DNA from: Haliea sp963974125
GTDB taxonomy: Bacteria > Pseudomonadota > Gammaproteobacteria > Pseudomonadales > Halieaceae
Assembly (NCBI GenBank): GCA_963974125.1
Contig: CAXBCH010000003.1
Location: 1-64,000, forward strand
DNA: 64,000 bases
Direction: 5' to 3'
Made by a program: the position numbers and the translations under genes. The notes under the pieces are model-generated. The model did not search any database, was not told the origin of the DNA, and worked only from the letters and a program-made list of their open reading frames with translations. Below, in pieces: positions 41,064-49,856 of the stretch; position 1 is the stretch's first letter; each line of letters begins with the position of its first letter.

Positions 41064-41879
41064 ATGAACAAGATCAAGTACATTATCGCCGTCGCCTCCG
41101 GCAAGGGCGGCGTCGGCAAATCCACTACCGCCGTCAACCTGGCCCTCGCCCTGCAGGTGCTGGGCGCCCGGGTCGGGTTGCTGGATGCCGACATCTATGG
41201 CCCCAGCCAGCAGCGCATGCTGGGTATTGCCGAGGGCACCAGGCCCGAGCAAAAAGATGGCCAGTGGCTGTTGCCGGTGATGGCCCACGGCTTGAAAACC
41301 ATGTCCATGGCCTACCTCTCCAGCGAGCGCACACCCATGGTGTGGCGCGGCCCCATGGCGGGCGGCGCCCTGGTGCAGATGCTGGAGCAGACCCTCTGGG
41401 GCGAGCTGGACTATCTGGTGATCGACATGCCGCCGGGCACCGGCGACATCCAGTTGACCCTGTCGCAGAAGGCGACCGTGGCCGGCGCGGTGATTGTTAC
41501 CACGCCCCAGGACATCGCCCTGCTGGATGCGCAGAAGGGGATCGAGATGTTCCGCAAGGTCGATGTCCCGATCCTCGGCATCATCGAGAACATGGCAGTG
41601 CATGTCTGCAGCCAGTGCGGTCACGCCGAGCATATCTTCGGCAGTGCCGGCGGTGAGCGGGTGGCGCGAGACTACGGGGTGCCGCTGCTGGCCAGTCTGC
41701 CCCTGACCCTGGCCATCCGCGAGCAGACCGACGCAGGTACGCCCACGGTTGTCGCGGCGCCGGAAGCCGCGGAGAGTGCCCTCTATGTGGACGCCGCGCG
41801 GGCGATACAGGCCACCCTGGAAGGATCTGGCGATGGTGCAGTGCAGTCTTTCCCCAACATCAGCATTTCCGACGACTGA
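41064..41879 (+). CDS. apbC: Mrp/NBP35-family iron-sulfur carrier ATPase
   Basis: P-loop ATPase that holds and delivers Fe-S clusters. The 271-residue protein has the deviant Walker A SGKGGVGKSTT, Walker B VIDMPPGTGDIQLT and the cluster-binding CxxC in HVCSQCGH. The N-terminal MIP18-like domain found in E. coli Mrp is absent. The divergent metG and downstream dcd are the usual neighbours in Pseudomonas-type genomes. Seventeen bases separate it from dcd. Confidence 0.95.
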   Translation: MNKIKYIIAVASGKGGVGKSTTAVNLALALQVLGARVGLLDADIYGPSQQRMLGIAEGTRPEQKDGQWLLPVMAHGLKTMSMAYLSSERTPMVWRGPMAGGALVQMLEQTLWGELDYLVIDMPPGTGDIQLTLSQKATVAGAVIVTTPQDIALLDAQKGIEMFRKVDVPILGIIENMAVHVCSQCGHAEHIFGSAGGERVARDYGVPLLASLPLTLAIREQTDAGTPTVVAAPEAAESALYVDAARAIQATLEGSGDGAVQSFPNISISDD

Positions 41880-41896
41880 ACGGAGCGACGCCGCAG

Positions 41897-42463
41897 GTGA
41901 GCATCAAGGCAGACAAGTGGATTCGCCGCATGGCGGAACAGCATGGCATGATCGAGCCCTTTGAGCCGGGTCAGGTCCGCAGCGACGGGGATCGTCGCCT
42001 GATTTCCTACGGCACCTCCAGCTACGGCTACGACGTGCGCTGCTCGGAGCATTTCAAGGTCTTTACCAATATCAACTCGGCCACGGTTGACCCCAAGGCC
42101 TTCGACGAGAACAGTTTCGTCGACGTGCACGGCGCGGTCTGCGTGATTCCGCCGAATTCCTTCGCCCTGGCCAGCACGGTGGAGTACTTCCGTATTCCGC
42201 GCAATGTCCTGACTATCTGCCTGGGCAAGTCTACCTATGCGCGCTGCGGGATCATTGTCAACGTGACGCCGCTGGAGCCGGAATGGGAGGGGCACGTCAC
42301 TCTCGAATTCTCCAATACCACGACCTTGCCCGCCAAGATCTATGCCAACGAGGGCGTGGCGCAGATGCTGTTTTTCGAGTCCGATGAAGTGTGTGAAACC
42401 AGCTATCGCGATCGTGGCGGCAAATACCAGGGGCAGCGCGGCGTCACCCTGCCCAGGGCTTGA
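41897..42463 (+). CDS. dcd: dCTP deaminase
   Basis: Converts dCTP to dUTP for thymidylate synthesis. The 188-residue trimeric enzyme begins at GTG 41897 (VSIKADKWIRRMAEQ). Signature segments are GTSSYGYDVRC, LGKSTYARCGIIVNVTPLEP and EGHVTLEFSNTT, the last with the catalytic Glu; the C-terminal lid is GKYQGQRGVTLPRA. Length is normal. It is co-directional with apbC, and the stop lies seven bases from the convergent DUF3108 gene. Confidence 0.97.
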   Translation: MSIKADKWIRRMAEQHGMIEPFEPGQVRSDGDRRLISYGTSSYGYDVRCSEHFKVFTNINSATVDPKAFDENSFVDVHGAVCVIPPNSFALASTVEYFRIPRNVLTICLGKSTYARCGIIVNVTPLEPEWEGHVTLEFSNTTTLPAKIYANEGVAQMLFFESDEVCETSYRDRGGKYQGQRGVTLPRA

Positions 42464-42470
42464 GCAGTCT

Positions 42471-43250
42471 CTATTGGGTGCCGCTTGCAGCGACCACCGG
42501 GTTGCCGCCGATGTCGGCATCCGACAGTAATACCTCGACGGGCTTGCCGTCCTCGATGTGGACGGTCTTGACCATCAGGTAATCCCACTCGGGCGCAAAC
42601 CAGATGTCCGACTCGCGATCCGGGTCGTCGTGCAGGCGTTCGAAGTGCAGCGCGTTCACCGGACCCAGCGGGGTATCCAGGGTTTCGTCGCCGACATATA
42701 CCAGCTCGTAGTCCTTGACCCGCTTGCCATCGGCAATGCGCACACTGATGTTCTCGCGCGGGTTTTCCTTGCTCATCAGGTGCAGTCGCAACTGTTCCTG
42801 CTGGCTCATGCGATCGAGCGTGCCCTCGGTGAAAGGCAGCTCGTACCATTCTTCCTTGTACAGGCTGCGCACTGTATCCGCGCCGGGGGTGAAGTGGACT
42901 TCCCGGCGGCGGTTGATCAGCCCTGTGCCCTGGTAGATATAGGAACCTGGCTTGACCTGGGCATCGTCTACCGTGAACACGGCAACTTCGTGGAACCCCA
43001 CCACCAACAGCTTGCCGCCATTGGTCAGCGTGTACCCGCCCTCGCCGTCGGTTTTCAGTTCCCGCTCCAGGGTCACGGTCATGCCGCGAGCGGTCGTGGT
43101 GTATTCGGCCTTGTAGGGTTGCAGGACCGCCGCAGACTTGTCTGCCGACGCTTCTTCAGCACTGCCGATGCTCGCTGCCGTCAGCAGCAAGGTGGCATAT
43201 AGCATCCTGCGGCCGATACGGGATGCCGCTCGCGGGAATCTTCTGGCCAT
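42471..43250 (-). CDS. DUF3108-family periplasmic protein
   Basis: A 259-residue exported protein of unknown function; the family is commonly encoded just downstream of purN. The ATG at 43250 has an AAGGAG site nine bases upstream and gives a long basic N-terminus before the hydrophobic segment MLYATLLLTAASIGSA. An alternative start at 43205 lacks a good site. The body has LQPYKAEYTTTARGMTVTLE and DKSDIW-like DUF3108 features (DRESDIWFAPEWDYLMVKT). The chosen start overlaps purN by 95 bp, which is unusually long. Confidence 0.88.
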   Translation of the reverse strand: MARRFPRAASRIGRRMLYATLLLTAASIGSAEEASADKSAAVLQPYKAEYTTTARGMTVTLERELKTDGEGGYTLTNGGKLLVVGFHEVAVFTVDDAQVKPGSYIYQGTGLINRRREVHFTPGADTVRSLYKEEWYELPFTEGTLDRMSQQEQLRLHLMSKENPRENISVRIADGKRVKDYELVYVGDETLDTPLGPVNALHFERLHDDPDRESDIWFAPEWDYLMVKTVHIEDGKPVEVLLSDADIGGNPVVAASGTQ

Positions 43251-43866
43251 CGAGAAATGCTCCTTGTTCGTTCAGCGTCAGCCGCCCCTGCAGGAACCAG
43301 AGAGCCGCCAGCGGATAGATTTCATGTTCCACGGCGACGACCCGCCTGGCGAGACTGTCGGCTGTGTCACCGGGAAGGATGGACACTCTGGCCTGCAGTA
43401 CCGGGGGCCCGCCATCCAGTTCCGGGGTGACGAAGTGGACCGTGCTGCCGGCCTCGTCGTCACCGGCGTCCAGCGCCCGCTGGTGCGTGTGCAGCCCGGG
43501 ATACTTGGGCAACAATGACGGATGAATGTTCAATAATCTACCGGCAAAAGGTGTGATAAATACCGGGGTCAGGATGCGCATGAAGCCGGCGAGAACGACC
43601 AGGTCGGGTTGCGCCTGCCGCAGGCGCCGGACCAGGGCTGCGTCAAAGGCCTCCCGGTCGGGATAGTCGCCGTGAGCAATGCAGGCCGTTTCAATGCCGG
43701 CCTGGCGAGCCGTGGCGAGGCCTTCTGCGTCGGCGCGATTGCTGAGCACAAGGCAGACCCGCGCCGGCAGATCACCGCGATCGCAGGCGTCCAGGAATGC
43801 AGACATATTGGAGCCGCGCCCGGAGATCAGGATCGCGATCCGGCCTCCTGCGACAAGCGGTGGCAT
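43156..43866 (-). CDS. purN: Phosphoribosylglycinamide formyltransferase
   Basis: Third step of purine synthesis: transfers the formyl group of 10-formyl-THF to GAR. The 236-residue protein has the opening ILISGRGSNMSAFLDA and the catalytic Asn/His in NIHPSLLPKYPGLHTHQRAL, with the Asp in TPELDGGPPVLQ. A C-terminal tail (about 25 residues after LDGQKIPASG) is longer than in E. coli PurN and is encoded by the stretch overlapping the DUF3108 gene. The start overlaps the purM stop (TGATG). Confidence 0.96.
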   Translation of the reverse strand: MPPLVAGGRIAILISGRGSNMSAFLDACDRGDLPARVCLVLSNRADAEGLATARQAGIETACIAHGDYPDREAFDAALVRRLRQAQPDLVVLAGFMRILTPVFITPFAGRLLNIHPSLLPKYPGLHTHQRALDAGDDEAGSTVHFVTPELDGGPPVLQARVSILPGDTADSLARRVVAVEHEIYPLAALWFLQGRLTLNEQGAFLDGQKIPASGIPYRPQDAICHLAADGSEHRQC

Positions 43867-44909
43867 CAAGCCAGCTCCACTCCCTGCTCGCCGGCGGTAA
43901 CATGCCCCAGACGCCAGGCCAGCAGGCCGCTGTCGGCCAGGGCCCGCAGTGCGGGCGCGGCAGACTCTTCCGATACGCACAGGACCATGCCTACACCGCA
44001 GTTGAAGGTGCGGTACATCTCGGACGTGGCGACGTTGCCCTGGGTCTGCAGCCAATGGAAGATCTCCGGCCACTGCCAGCTGCTGGTGTCGACCACCGCA
44101 CGACAGCCCGCCGGCAGTACTCGCGGCAGATTCTCGGGCAGGCCACCGCCGGTAATATGGCTCAGTGCCTTGACTTCAAGTTGCCTGAACAGGGCCAGCA
44201 ACGGTTTGACGTAGATGATGGTCGGGGTCAGCAGGGTCTGGCCCAGTGTGCCGTCGGCAAAAGGTTGTTGCAGATCGGCGCCGCTGACCTCGATGATCTT
44301 GCGAATCAGGGAGTAGCCGTTGGAATGGGGGCCGCTGCTGCCGATGGCAATCAGGCAGTCACCGGGGGCGACCTTGCCGCCGTCAATGATCCCGGTCTTC
44401 TCCACCACGCCGACGCAGAAACCGGCCAGGTCGTAGTCCTCGCCCTCGTACATGCCCGGCATCTCGGCGGTCTCACCGCCGACCAGGGCGCAGCCTGCCA
44501 GCTCGCAGCCACGACCGATACCGGTGATCACGGCGGCAGCGGTATCCACATCCAGCGCGCCGGTCGCGTAGTAATCGAGGAAGAACAGGGGCTCGGCACC
44601 GGCAACCACGAGGTCATTGACGCACATGGCGACCAGGTCAATACCAATGCTGTCGTGTATGCCCATGTCCATGGCCAGGCGCAATTTGGTTCCCACTCCG
44701 TCAGTGCCGGACACCAGTACCGGTTGCCGGTAGCCCGCGGGCAGTTCACACAGGGCTCCGAAACCGCCCAGTCCGCCCAGCACCTCTGGTCTGGCGGTGC
44801 GCCGTGAAACCTGCTTGATGCGCTCCACCAGCGCGTTGCCGGCGTCGATGTTCACGCCTGCGTCCTTGTAGCTTAGGGGGGTTCCCCCGTCTTGTGTACT
44901 CATGGTCAT
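43866..44909 (-). CDS. purM: Phosphoribosylformylglycinamidine cyclo-ligase (AIR synthetase)
   Basis: Fifth step of purine synthesis. The 347-residue ATP-dependent enzyme has SYKDAGVNIDAGNALVERIK at the N-terminus, SGTDGVGTKLRLAMD, VNDLVVAGAEPLFFLDYYAT and the GGGLPENLPRVLP loop. Starts at 44909 and 44903 cannot be separated because neither has a clear ribosome site. The purM-purN pair is transcribed away from DUF2066; the 127-bp gap holds both promoters and may carry a PurR-type site, which I could not identify. Confidence 0.97.
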   Translation of the reverse strand: MTMSTQDGGTPLSYKDAGVNIDAGNALVERIKQVSRRTARPEVLGGLGGFGALCELPAGYRQPVLVSGTDGVGTKLRLAMDMGIHDSIGIDLVAMCVNDLVVAGAEPLFFLDYYATGALDVDTAAAVITGIGRGCELAGCALVGGETAEMPGMYEGEDYDLAGFCVGVVEKTGIIDGGKVAPGDCLIAIGSSGPHSNGYSLIRKIIEVSGADLQQPFADGTLGQTLLTPTIIYVKPLLALFRQLEVKALSHITGGGLPENLPRVLPAGCRAVVDTSSWQWPEIFHWLQTQGNVATSEMYRTFNCGVGMVLCVSEESAAPALRALADSGLLAWRLGHVTAGEQGVELA

Positions 44910-45036
44910 CCGGGTCCGGTCAGGTGCAGGCGGCTGCAGTTTCAGGGGGCGGTATTCTAGCCTTTATTGCGCGCTGATTCACGCCGTCGGCATTTTTCAC
45001 GATGTACTTCCGCCGCCCCGCACCAGTGCTGCTACA

Positions 45037-46122
45037 ATGCCGCCTTTACCCCTGCTCGGGAGGCGGGCTTTGACAAGAACCCTGTGTGCTCTGGTGTGCC
45101 TGGTGTTGCTGGCGGTGCGAGGCGCGGTGGCTGCGGAGCTGGTGCGCGACCTCTATGTCGCTGACGTTCCGGTGGCCGATCGCAGCAGCGGCGAGCTTGC
45201 GAGGGCATCTGCGGAGGGGCTGGCACAGGTTCTGGTCAAGGTGTCCGGCAGTGTCGAGGTGCTGGCGTCGCCGCCGGTCGAACAGGCCCTGCGCGGTGCT
45301 CGCAGTCGGGTACGGCAGTACTCCTACACCCGGGTTGACGCCCCAGCCGGCGCTGCTCCGGGCCTGGCCGCGCGGGTAGAATTTGATCCGGCCCAGGTGA
45401 GGGAGCTGCTGGCCACCGCGGGCGCGCCGATCTGGACCGCCACCCGGCCGGTGGTGTTGGTCTGGCTGGTGGTCGAGGATGTGCACGGGCGCCGGTTTAT
45501 CAGCCCCGACACTGATCCGGAGCTGGTTGCCGGCCTGGTGGAAGGCTTCCGCAGCCGCGGTGTGCCCCTGCGTTTTCCCCTGCTGGATCTCGCCGATATC
45601 GCAGCGCTTGATCCGGACGAGGCCTGGCGTCTGCCGGCCCCGCTACTGCTGGCTGCCTCGGAGCGTTACCGCGCCGCCGAGGTGCTGGCGGGCCGCATCG
45701 CTGTGCTGACTTCCGGCGAGATCGCCGGGGACTGGGTCTACCTCTCGGGTACTGGCCGCCAGGATCGCAGCGTGGTTCGCGCCAGGGCGCCGGAATTCCT
45801 GCACGCGGGCGTGGCCATGGTCGCTGAGGACATGGCATCGCGCTATGCGCTGGCGGCTACGGGAGTGGCCGGGGACGCGCTGGCAATGACGGTGTCGGGC
45901 GTAGCCAGCTATGCCGATTACGCCGCGGTCCTGACCTGGCTGGAAAGCCTGGAGCCGATTGCCCGCGCCCACGTCAGCGCTGTTGCCGGCGACACCCTGA
46001 GCCTGCTGCTGACGGCAGACGCCGATGCGGCGCAGCTCGCTGCTGTGATTGAACTCAATCCGCGCCTGCGCCCGGGCAGCAGGCCCACGGCAAGTGGCCT
46101 GAGTTACCGATGGCAGAACTAG
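45037..46122 (+). CDS. DUF2066 domain protein
   Basis: Exported protein of 361 residues and unknown function. The ATG at 45037 gives a signal peptide (LTRTLCALVCLVLLAVRG, cleavage near AVAAEL) and then the DUF2066 opening LVRDLYVADVPVADRSSGE with an RQYSYTR block. It has no membrane segment after the signal and no catalytic motif. It is conserved in this position (between divergent purM and perM-hda) in many pseudomonads and relatives. It overlaps the next gene by 13 bp. Confidence 0.88.
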   Translation: MPPLPLLGRRALTRTLCALVCLVLLAVRGAVAAELVRDLYVADVPVADRSSGELARASAEGLAQVLVKVSGSVEVLASPPVEQALRGARSRVRQYSYTRVDAPAGAAPGLAARVEFDPAQVRELLATAGAPIWTATRPVVLVWLVVEDVHGRRFISPDTDPELVAGLVEGFRSRGVPLRFPLLDLADIAALDPDEAWRLPAPLLLAASERYRAAEVLAGRIAVLTSGEIAGDWVYLSGTGRQDRSVVRARAPEFLHAGVAMVAEDMASRYALAATGVAGDALAMTVSGVASYADYAAVLTWLESLEPIARAHVSAVAGDTLSLLLTADADAAQLAAVIELNPRLRPGSRPTASGLSYRWQN

Positions 46123-47183
46123 GTCCTGTGCCGGTGCAGCGCTGGCCGCTGGCCCTGGCTGGCGTCGCCACCATCGCCGGAGCTTTTTACCTGCTCCAGC
46201 CCATCCTGCTGCCCTTCGTGCTGGGCGCTCTGGTCGCCTACCTGGGGGATCCGCTGGTCGACCGGCTGGAGCGCCGCGGTCTGGGTCGCACCCTGGGTGT
46301 GGTCGTGGTGTTCGTGTTCTTCACTGCGTTGATGGTGCTGGCCACGCTGGTGGCCATACCGCTGATAGTGCAGCAGCTGGATGCGCTTCTGCAGAAAATA
46401 CCCCAGTTCTATCAATGGATTACCGAGGTGCTCGTGCCCTGGCTGCGAAGCCGCCTGAGCGTGCCCGCGTCCCGCCTGCCGGAAATCGACTGGTCGGGGC
46501 AGCTGGCGGAGCACTGGCAGTCGCTGGGCAAGGTCACGGCCACCACGGTGAAGAATATTACCGGCTCGGGCGCGGGCTTTCTGCTGGGACTGTTCAACCT
46601 GGCACTGGTACCGGTAGTCGCGTTTTACCTGATGCGCGACTGGGACATACTGATGCGCAAATCGCTGGGGATTGTACCGGTGGTGTGGCACCACAGCGTG
46701 ACCACCATGGTTCGCGAAGCCGATGAAGTGCTGAGTGCCTTCCTGCGTGGCCAGTTTCTGGTGATGTGTTCGCTGGGTGTGATCTACAGTGCAGGCCTGT
46801 GGCTGGTGGGGATACAGTTTGCCCTCGTGCTGGGGGTGATTGCGGGGCTGGCGAGTATCGTCCCCTACCTCGGCTTTCTGGTCGGCATTGTCATCTCCTG
46901 TGCGGTTGCCTACGCCCAGTACCAGGAGTGGACAATGCTGTTGTGGGTGGCGTTGGTGTTCGGAATCGGCCAGGTGCTGGAAAGTGTGCTGCTCACCCCG
47001 GTGCTGGTGGGGGACCGTATCGGCCTGCATCCGGTGGCGGTCATTTTCGCGCTGATGGCCGGGGGCCAGCTGGCAGGATTTGTCGGTGTGCTGCTGGCCC
47101 TGCCGATATCGGCTGTGATCATGGTATTCGTGCGTCACGCCATTGCCCACTACCGGGCCAGCCATTTATACAGCGGGGAATAG
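46110..47183 (+). CDS. perM: AI-2E family transporter (PerM-like)
   Basis: Inner-membrane protein of 357 residues with about eight hydrophobic segments arranged as in PerM/TqsA. Conserved stretches are FVLGALVAYLGDPLVDRLER, VPVVAFYLMRDWD and LASIVPYLGFLVGIVIS, with GDRIGLHPVAVIFALMAGGQ near the end. The substrate is uncertain; relatives have been linked with autoinducer-2 export or Na+/H+ exchange. It is followed by hda after five bases, a known gene order. Confidence 0.9.
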   Translation: MAELGPVPVQRWPLALAGVATIAGAFYLLQPILLPFVLGALVAYLGDPLVDRLERRGLGRTLGVVVVFVFFTALMVLATLVAIPLIVQQLDALLQKIPQFYQWITEVLVPWLRSRLSVPASRLPEIDWSGQLAEHWQSLGKVTATTVKNITGSGAGFLLGLFNLALVPVVAFYLMRDWDILMRKSLGIVPVVWHHSVTTMVREADEVLSAFLRGQFLVMCSLGVIYSAGLWLVGIQFALVLGVIAGLASIVPYLGFLVGIVISCAVAYAQYQEWTMLLWVALVFGIGQVLESVLLTPVLVGDRIGLHPVAVIFALMAGGQLAGFVGVLLALPISAVIMVFVRHAIAHYRASHLYSGE

Positions 47184-47187
47184 CTCG

Positions 47188-47889
47188 GTGACAGCAGGTC
47201 CTGCCCGGCAGCTCGCCCTGAACATGCAGCTGCGCGACGATGCCACCCTGGCAAGCTTCCTGTCGGCGCCGGTGCTGGAACCGCTGCTGGCGGCCCTGCG
47301 GGCGCAGGCGACAGCCGCTGGAGAACCGCTGGTTTTTCTCCACGGCCAAGTCGGCAGCGGCAAGTCGCACCTGCTGCAGGCGGCCTGCCATCTGCTGCCC
47401 GCCACGAGCTGCTACCTGCCACTGGCGGAATTGGCTGCCCTGCCAGCCGAGGATCTGTTGCAGGGGCTGGAAAGCCGGCAACTGGTCTGCCTCGATGATA
47501 TCGATGCCGTGGCTGGCGACGAGGGCTGGGAACTGGCCCTGTTTCACTTCTGCAACCGGGCCCGGGCGGCCGGGTGCCGGTTGCTGCTGAGCGCGGCCGC
47601 CAGCCCGCGGCAGCTGCCGGTAACGCTGCCAGACCTGCACTCCCGCCTCGGCTGGGGGCCTGTTTTCCAGTTGCCTGCCCCGGATGATGAGCGCAAACAG
47701 GCGATACTGCGCTACCGGGCCCGCTGCCGCGGTCTGGACATGCCGGCGGAGGTCAGCCGCTTTCTGGTCAGCAGGGCACCGCGGGGCCTGGCAGCCCTGA
47801 TGGCGCTGCTGGAAACCCTCGATTCCAGGTCCCTGGCCGAGCAGCGCGCACTGACGGTACCCTTCGTCAAGCAGGCGCTGGGGCTGTGA
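47188..47889 (+). CDS. hda: DnaA regulatory inactivator Hda
   Basis: AAA+ protein that works with the sliding clamp to promote DnaA-ATP hydrolysis after initiation. The GTG at 47188 gives VTAGPARQLALNMQLRDDAT, where QLALNMQL is the expected clamp-binding-type N-terminus. Walker A is GQVGSGKSHLL, Walker B VCLDDIDAV, with DLHSRLGWGPVFQL and a C-terminal helical lid. The 233-residue length is normal. Confidence 0.94.
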   Translation: MTAGPARQLALNMQLRDDATLASFLSAPVLEPLLAALRAQATAAGEPLVFLHGQVGSGKSHLLQAACHLLPATSCYLPLAELAALPAEDLLQGLESRQLVCLDDIDAVAGDEGWELALFHFCNRARAAGCRLLLSAAASPRQLPVTLPDLHSRLGWGPVFQLPAPDDERKQAILRYRARCRGLDMPAEVSRFLVSRAPRGLAALMALLETLDSRSLAEQRALTVPFVKQALGL

Positions 47890-48036
47890 GCGCTGGCCCG
47901 GCCTCATCCACATCGCTAAAAACACCGTAATTATTCCGGTACCATGGCACTGGATGTGCTGGCCAATCACTGTATGCTTGCCAGCAATAGGCCAGTGCTT
48001 ACGCGCCTAGCCAGTTACAACACAGGAGTGATGACA

Positions 48037-49062
48037 ATGAAACAAAGGATACTCGCGGGCGTTGCTGCCGCTGCAGCAGCGGCTACGCTTATCTCCCTGC
48101 CCGCCTCTGCCGAGGTGCCGCTGACGATCAACGCGGGCGTCGGCTCTTGGTATTTTGATGGTGACCGTCGCTTCGAAGACACCGAGACGCCCTGGCTGGG
48201 CCTCGAATATGCCTTCTCCGACAATTGGGCGGCGGAGATCCTGTACGCGGAAGACAGCTCGCGCTTCAATGACGGCACCAAGGCGGATGTCTCCACATGG
48301 CAGCTGGGCATGCTCTACTACACAGGCAGCTACATTGGCGGCGGCAATCGTGTTCGCCCCTATCTGGCCTTTGGCATGGGCGAGATCGATATCGACGCCG
48401 GTGCCTTTGACACGGTGGAAACCACGGCCAATGCCGGTGCCGGTGTGCGCTGGATGCTGACGCCGCGGTTTGGCGCCCGCCTGGAAGCCCGGATGCTGCA
48501 CAGCCTGGACGAGAACGAGAACGACTTCCTGTTCAGCGCCGGCGTCAACTACTACTTCGGCAAGGTATCCGAACCCGCAGCAGCTGCGGCACCGGCCGCG
48601 CCACTGGATTCGGATGGCGACGGCGTTACCGATGACCGCGACAAGTGCCCCGGCACTGCGCCTGGTACCCGGGTTGATGCCGATGGCTGCCCGCTGCCGG
48701 TAGCTCAGGTTGCCTCCATCAAGCTGAAGGTCAATTTCGACTTCGACTCCACGGTGGTCAAGGAGCATTATTTCGCTGATATCGGCGAACTCGCGACTTT
48801 CCTCAAGCGTTTCGATGACCTGCAGGTAGACGTCGAGGGACATACCGATAGCGTTGGTCCGGAGAACTACAACCAGCAGCTGTCCCAGCGTCGCGCCCAG
48901 GCAGTGATCGACCTGCTGGTCAACCAGCACGGCATTGCCGCGAATCGTCTGGAAGCGGTCGGCTACGGCGAATCCCGCCCTGTCGCCACTAACGACACTG
49001 ATGCCGGCCGCGCTGAAAACCGCCGCGTAATGGCGACCCTGGAAGTGGAATACAAGGAGTAA
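48037..49062 (+). CDS. OmpA-family outer-membrane protein with thrombospondin-type-3 linker
   Basis: Outer-membrane beta-barrel with a peptidoglycan-binding C-terminus. The ATG at 48037 is chosen because AGGAG lies eight bases upstream; the ATG at 48031 is too close to it. The 341-residue protein has a signal peptide (ISLPASA), an eight-strand-type barrel (about 25-185), a calcium-type DSDGDGVTDDRDKCPGTAPG repeat and an OmpA domain (NFDFDSTVVKEHYFADIGE, then VEGHTDSVGPENYNQQLSQR). It stands alone between hda and the convergent yafV. Confidence 0.94.
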   Translation: MKQRILAGVAAAAAAATLISLPASAEVPLTINAGVGSWYFDGDRRFEDTETPWLGLEYAFSDNWAAEILYAEDSSRFNDGTKADVSTWQLGMLYYTGSYIGGGNRVRPYLAFGMGEIDIDAGAFDTVETTANAGAGVRWMLTPRFGARLEARMLHSLDENENDFLFSAGVNYYFGKVSEPAAAAAPAAPLDSDGDGVTDDRDKCPGTAPGTRVDADGCPLPVAQVASIKLKVNFDFDSTVVKEHYFADIGELATFLKRFDDLQVDVEGHTDSVGPENYNQQLSQRRAQAVIDLLVNQHGIAANRLEAVGYGESRPVATNDTDAGRAENRRVMATLEVEYKE

Positions 49063-49085
49063 TCCTTGCTGGAGGGGGCGGCTTC

Positions 49086-49856
49086 CTAGCGTAGCTGGAA
49101 GTCGTCCGCATCCAGGTGGCAGGGGAACCGTTCCCGGTATGCCACCAGATCGGCACCGCTCAGCACCACGCTGACGGTGCCGTTTTTGTTTTGCAGGTCT
49201 GTCAGTACCTGTCCCTCCGCGTCGATCACCATGCTGTCACCCGAATAGTCGAGCCCCCTGGCGTCCTGCCCGATTCGATTCACGCCCACGACACAGGCCA
49301 GATTCTCGATTGCCCGCGCCGGCAATAGCGCCCGCCAGTGCAGCCGCCGTGCGGCCGGCCAGTTGGCGACAAAAAGCATCAGGTCGTAGTCCTCGCGATT
49401 GCGGCTAAATACCGGGAAACGCAGGTCATAGCAAACCTGCAGGTTGATGCGCCAGCCGCGCCAGGGCACGATGACCCGGTCCTGGCCTGCGGCATAGCGC
49501 TTGTGTTCCCCGGCCATGCGAAACAGATGCCGCTTGTCATAGTGGCTCACGCCTTCCGGGGTGGCGAACAGCATGCGGTTGTAGACCGCGTCGTCTTCCC
49601 GCACCGCAATGCTGCCGGTGACAGCGCAGTCCCACTGCCTGGCCTGGGCCAGCAGCCATTGCTCGGTGGCGCCCCCCGGCTCCTCGGCGTTGCCCAGGGC
49701 ATTCATCGAAAACCCGGTAGTGAACATCTCCGGCAGCACCACCAGGTCGCTGCGCCCGGCGGTGTCCGCGATCAGCGCCCCCAGGTGCTGGCGGTTGTCG
49801 GCCGGGGCCTCCCAGACCAGTTCGCACTGTACCAGGCTTACTGTCAAATCCTGCAT
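49086..49856 (-). CDS. yafV: Omega-amidase of the nitrilase superfamily (YafV-like)
   Basis: Hydrolyses 2-oxoglutaramate or 2-oxosuccinamate made by glutamine/asparagine-dependent transaminases. The 256-residue length equals E. coli YafV. The catalytic triad is visible as Glu43 in LPEMFTTGF, Lys108 in SHYDKRHLF and Cys142 in LQVCYDLRFP. The start at 49856 lies inside the 3' end of the YbdL-type aminotransferase gene (13-bp overlap), matching the known pairing of transaminase and omega-amidase in methionine salvage. Confidence 0.93.
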   Translation of the reverse strand: MQDLTVSLVQCELVWEAPADNRQHLGALIADTAGRSDLVVLPEMFTTGFSMNALGNAEEPGGATEQWLLAQARQWDCAVTGSIAVREDDAVYNRMLFATPEGVSHYDKRHLFRMAGEHKRYAAGQDRVIVPWRGWRINLQVCYDLRFPVFSRNREDYDLMLFVANWPAARRLHWRALLPARAIENLACVVGVNRIGQDARGLDYSGDSMVIDAEGQVLTDLQNKNGTVSVVLSGADLVAYRERFPCHLDADDFQLR

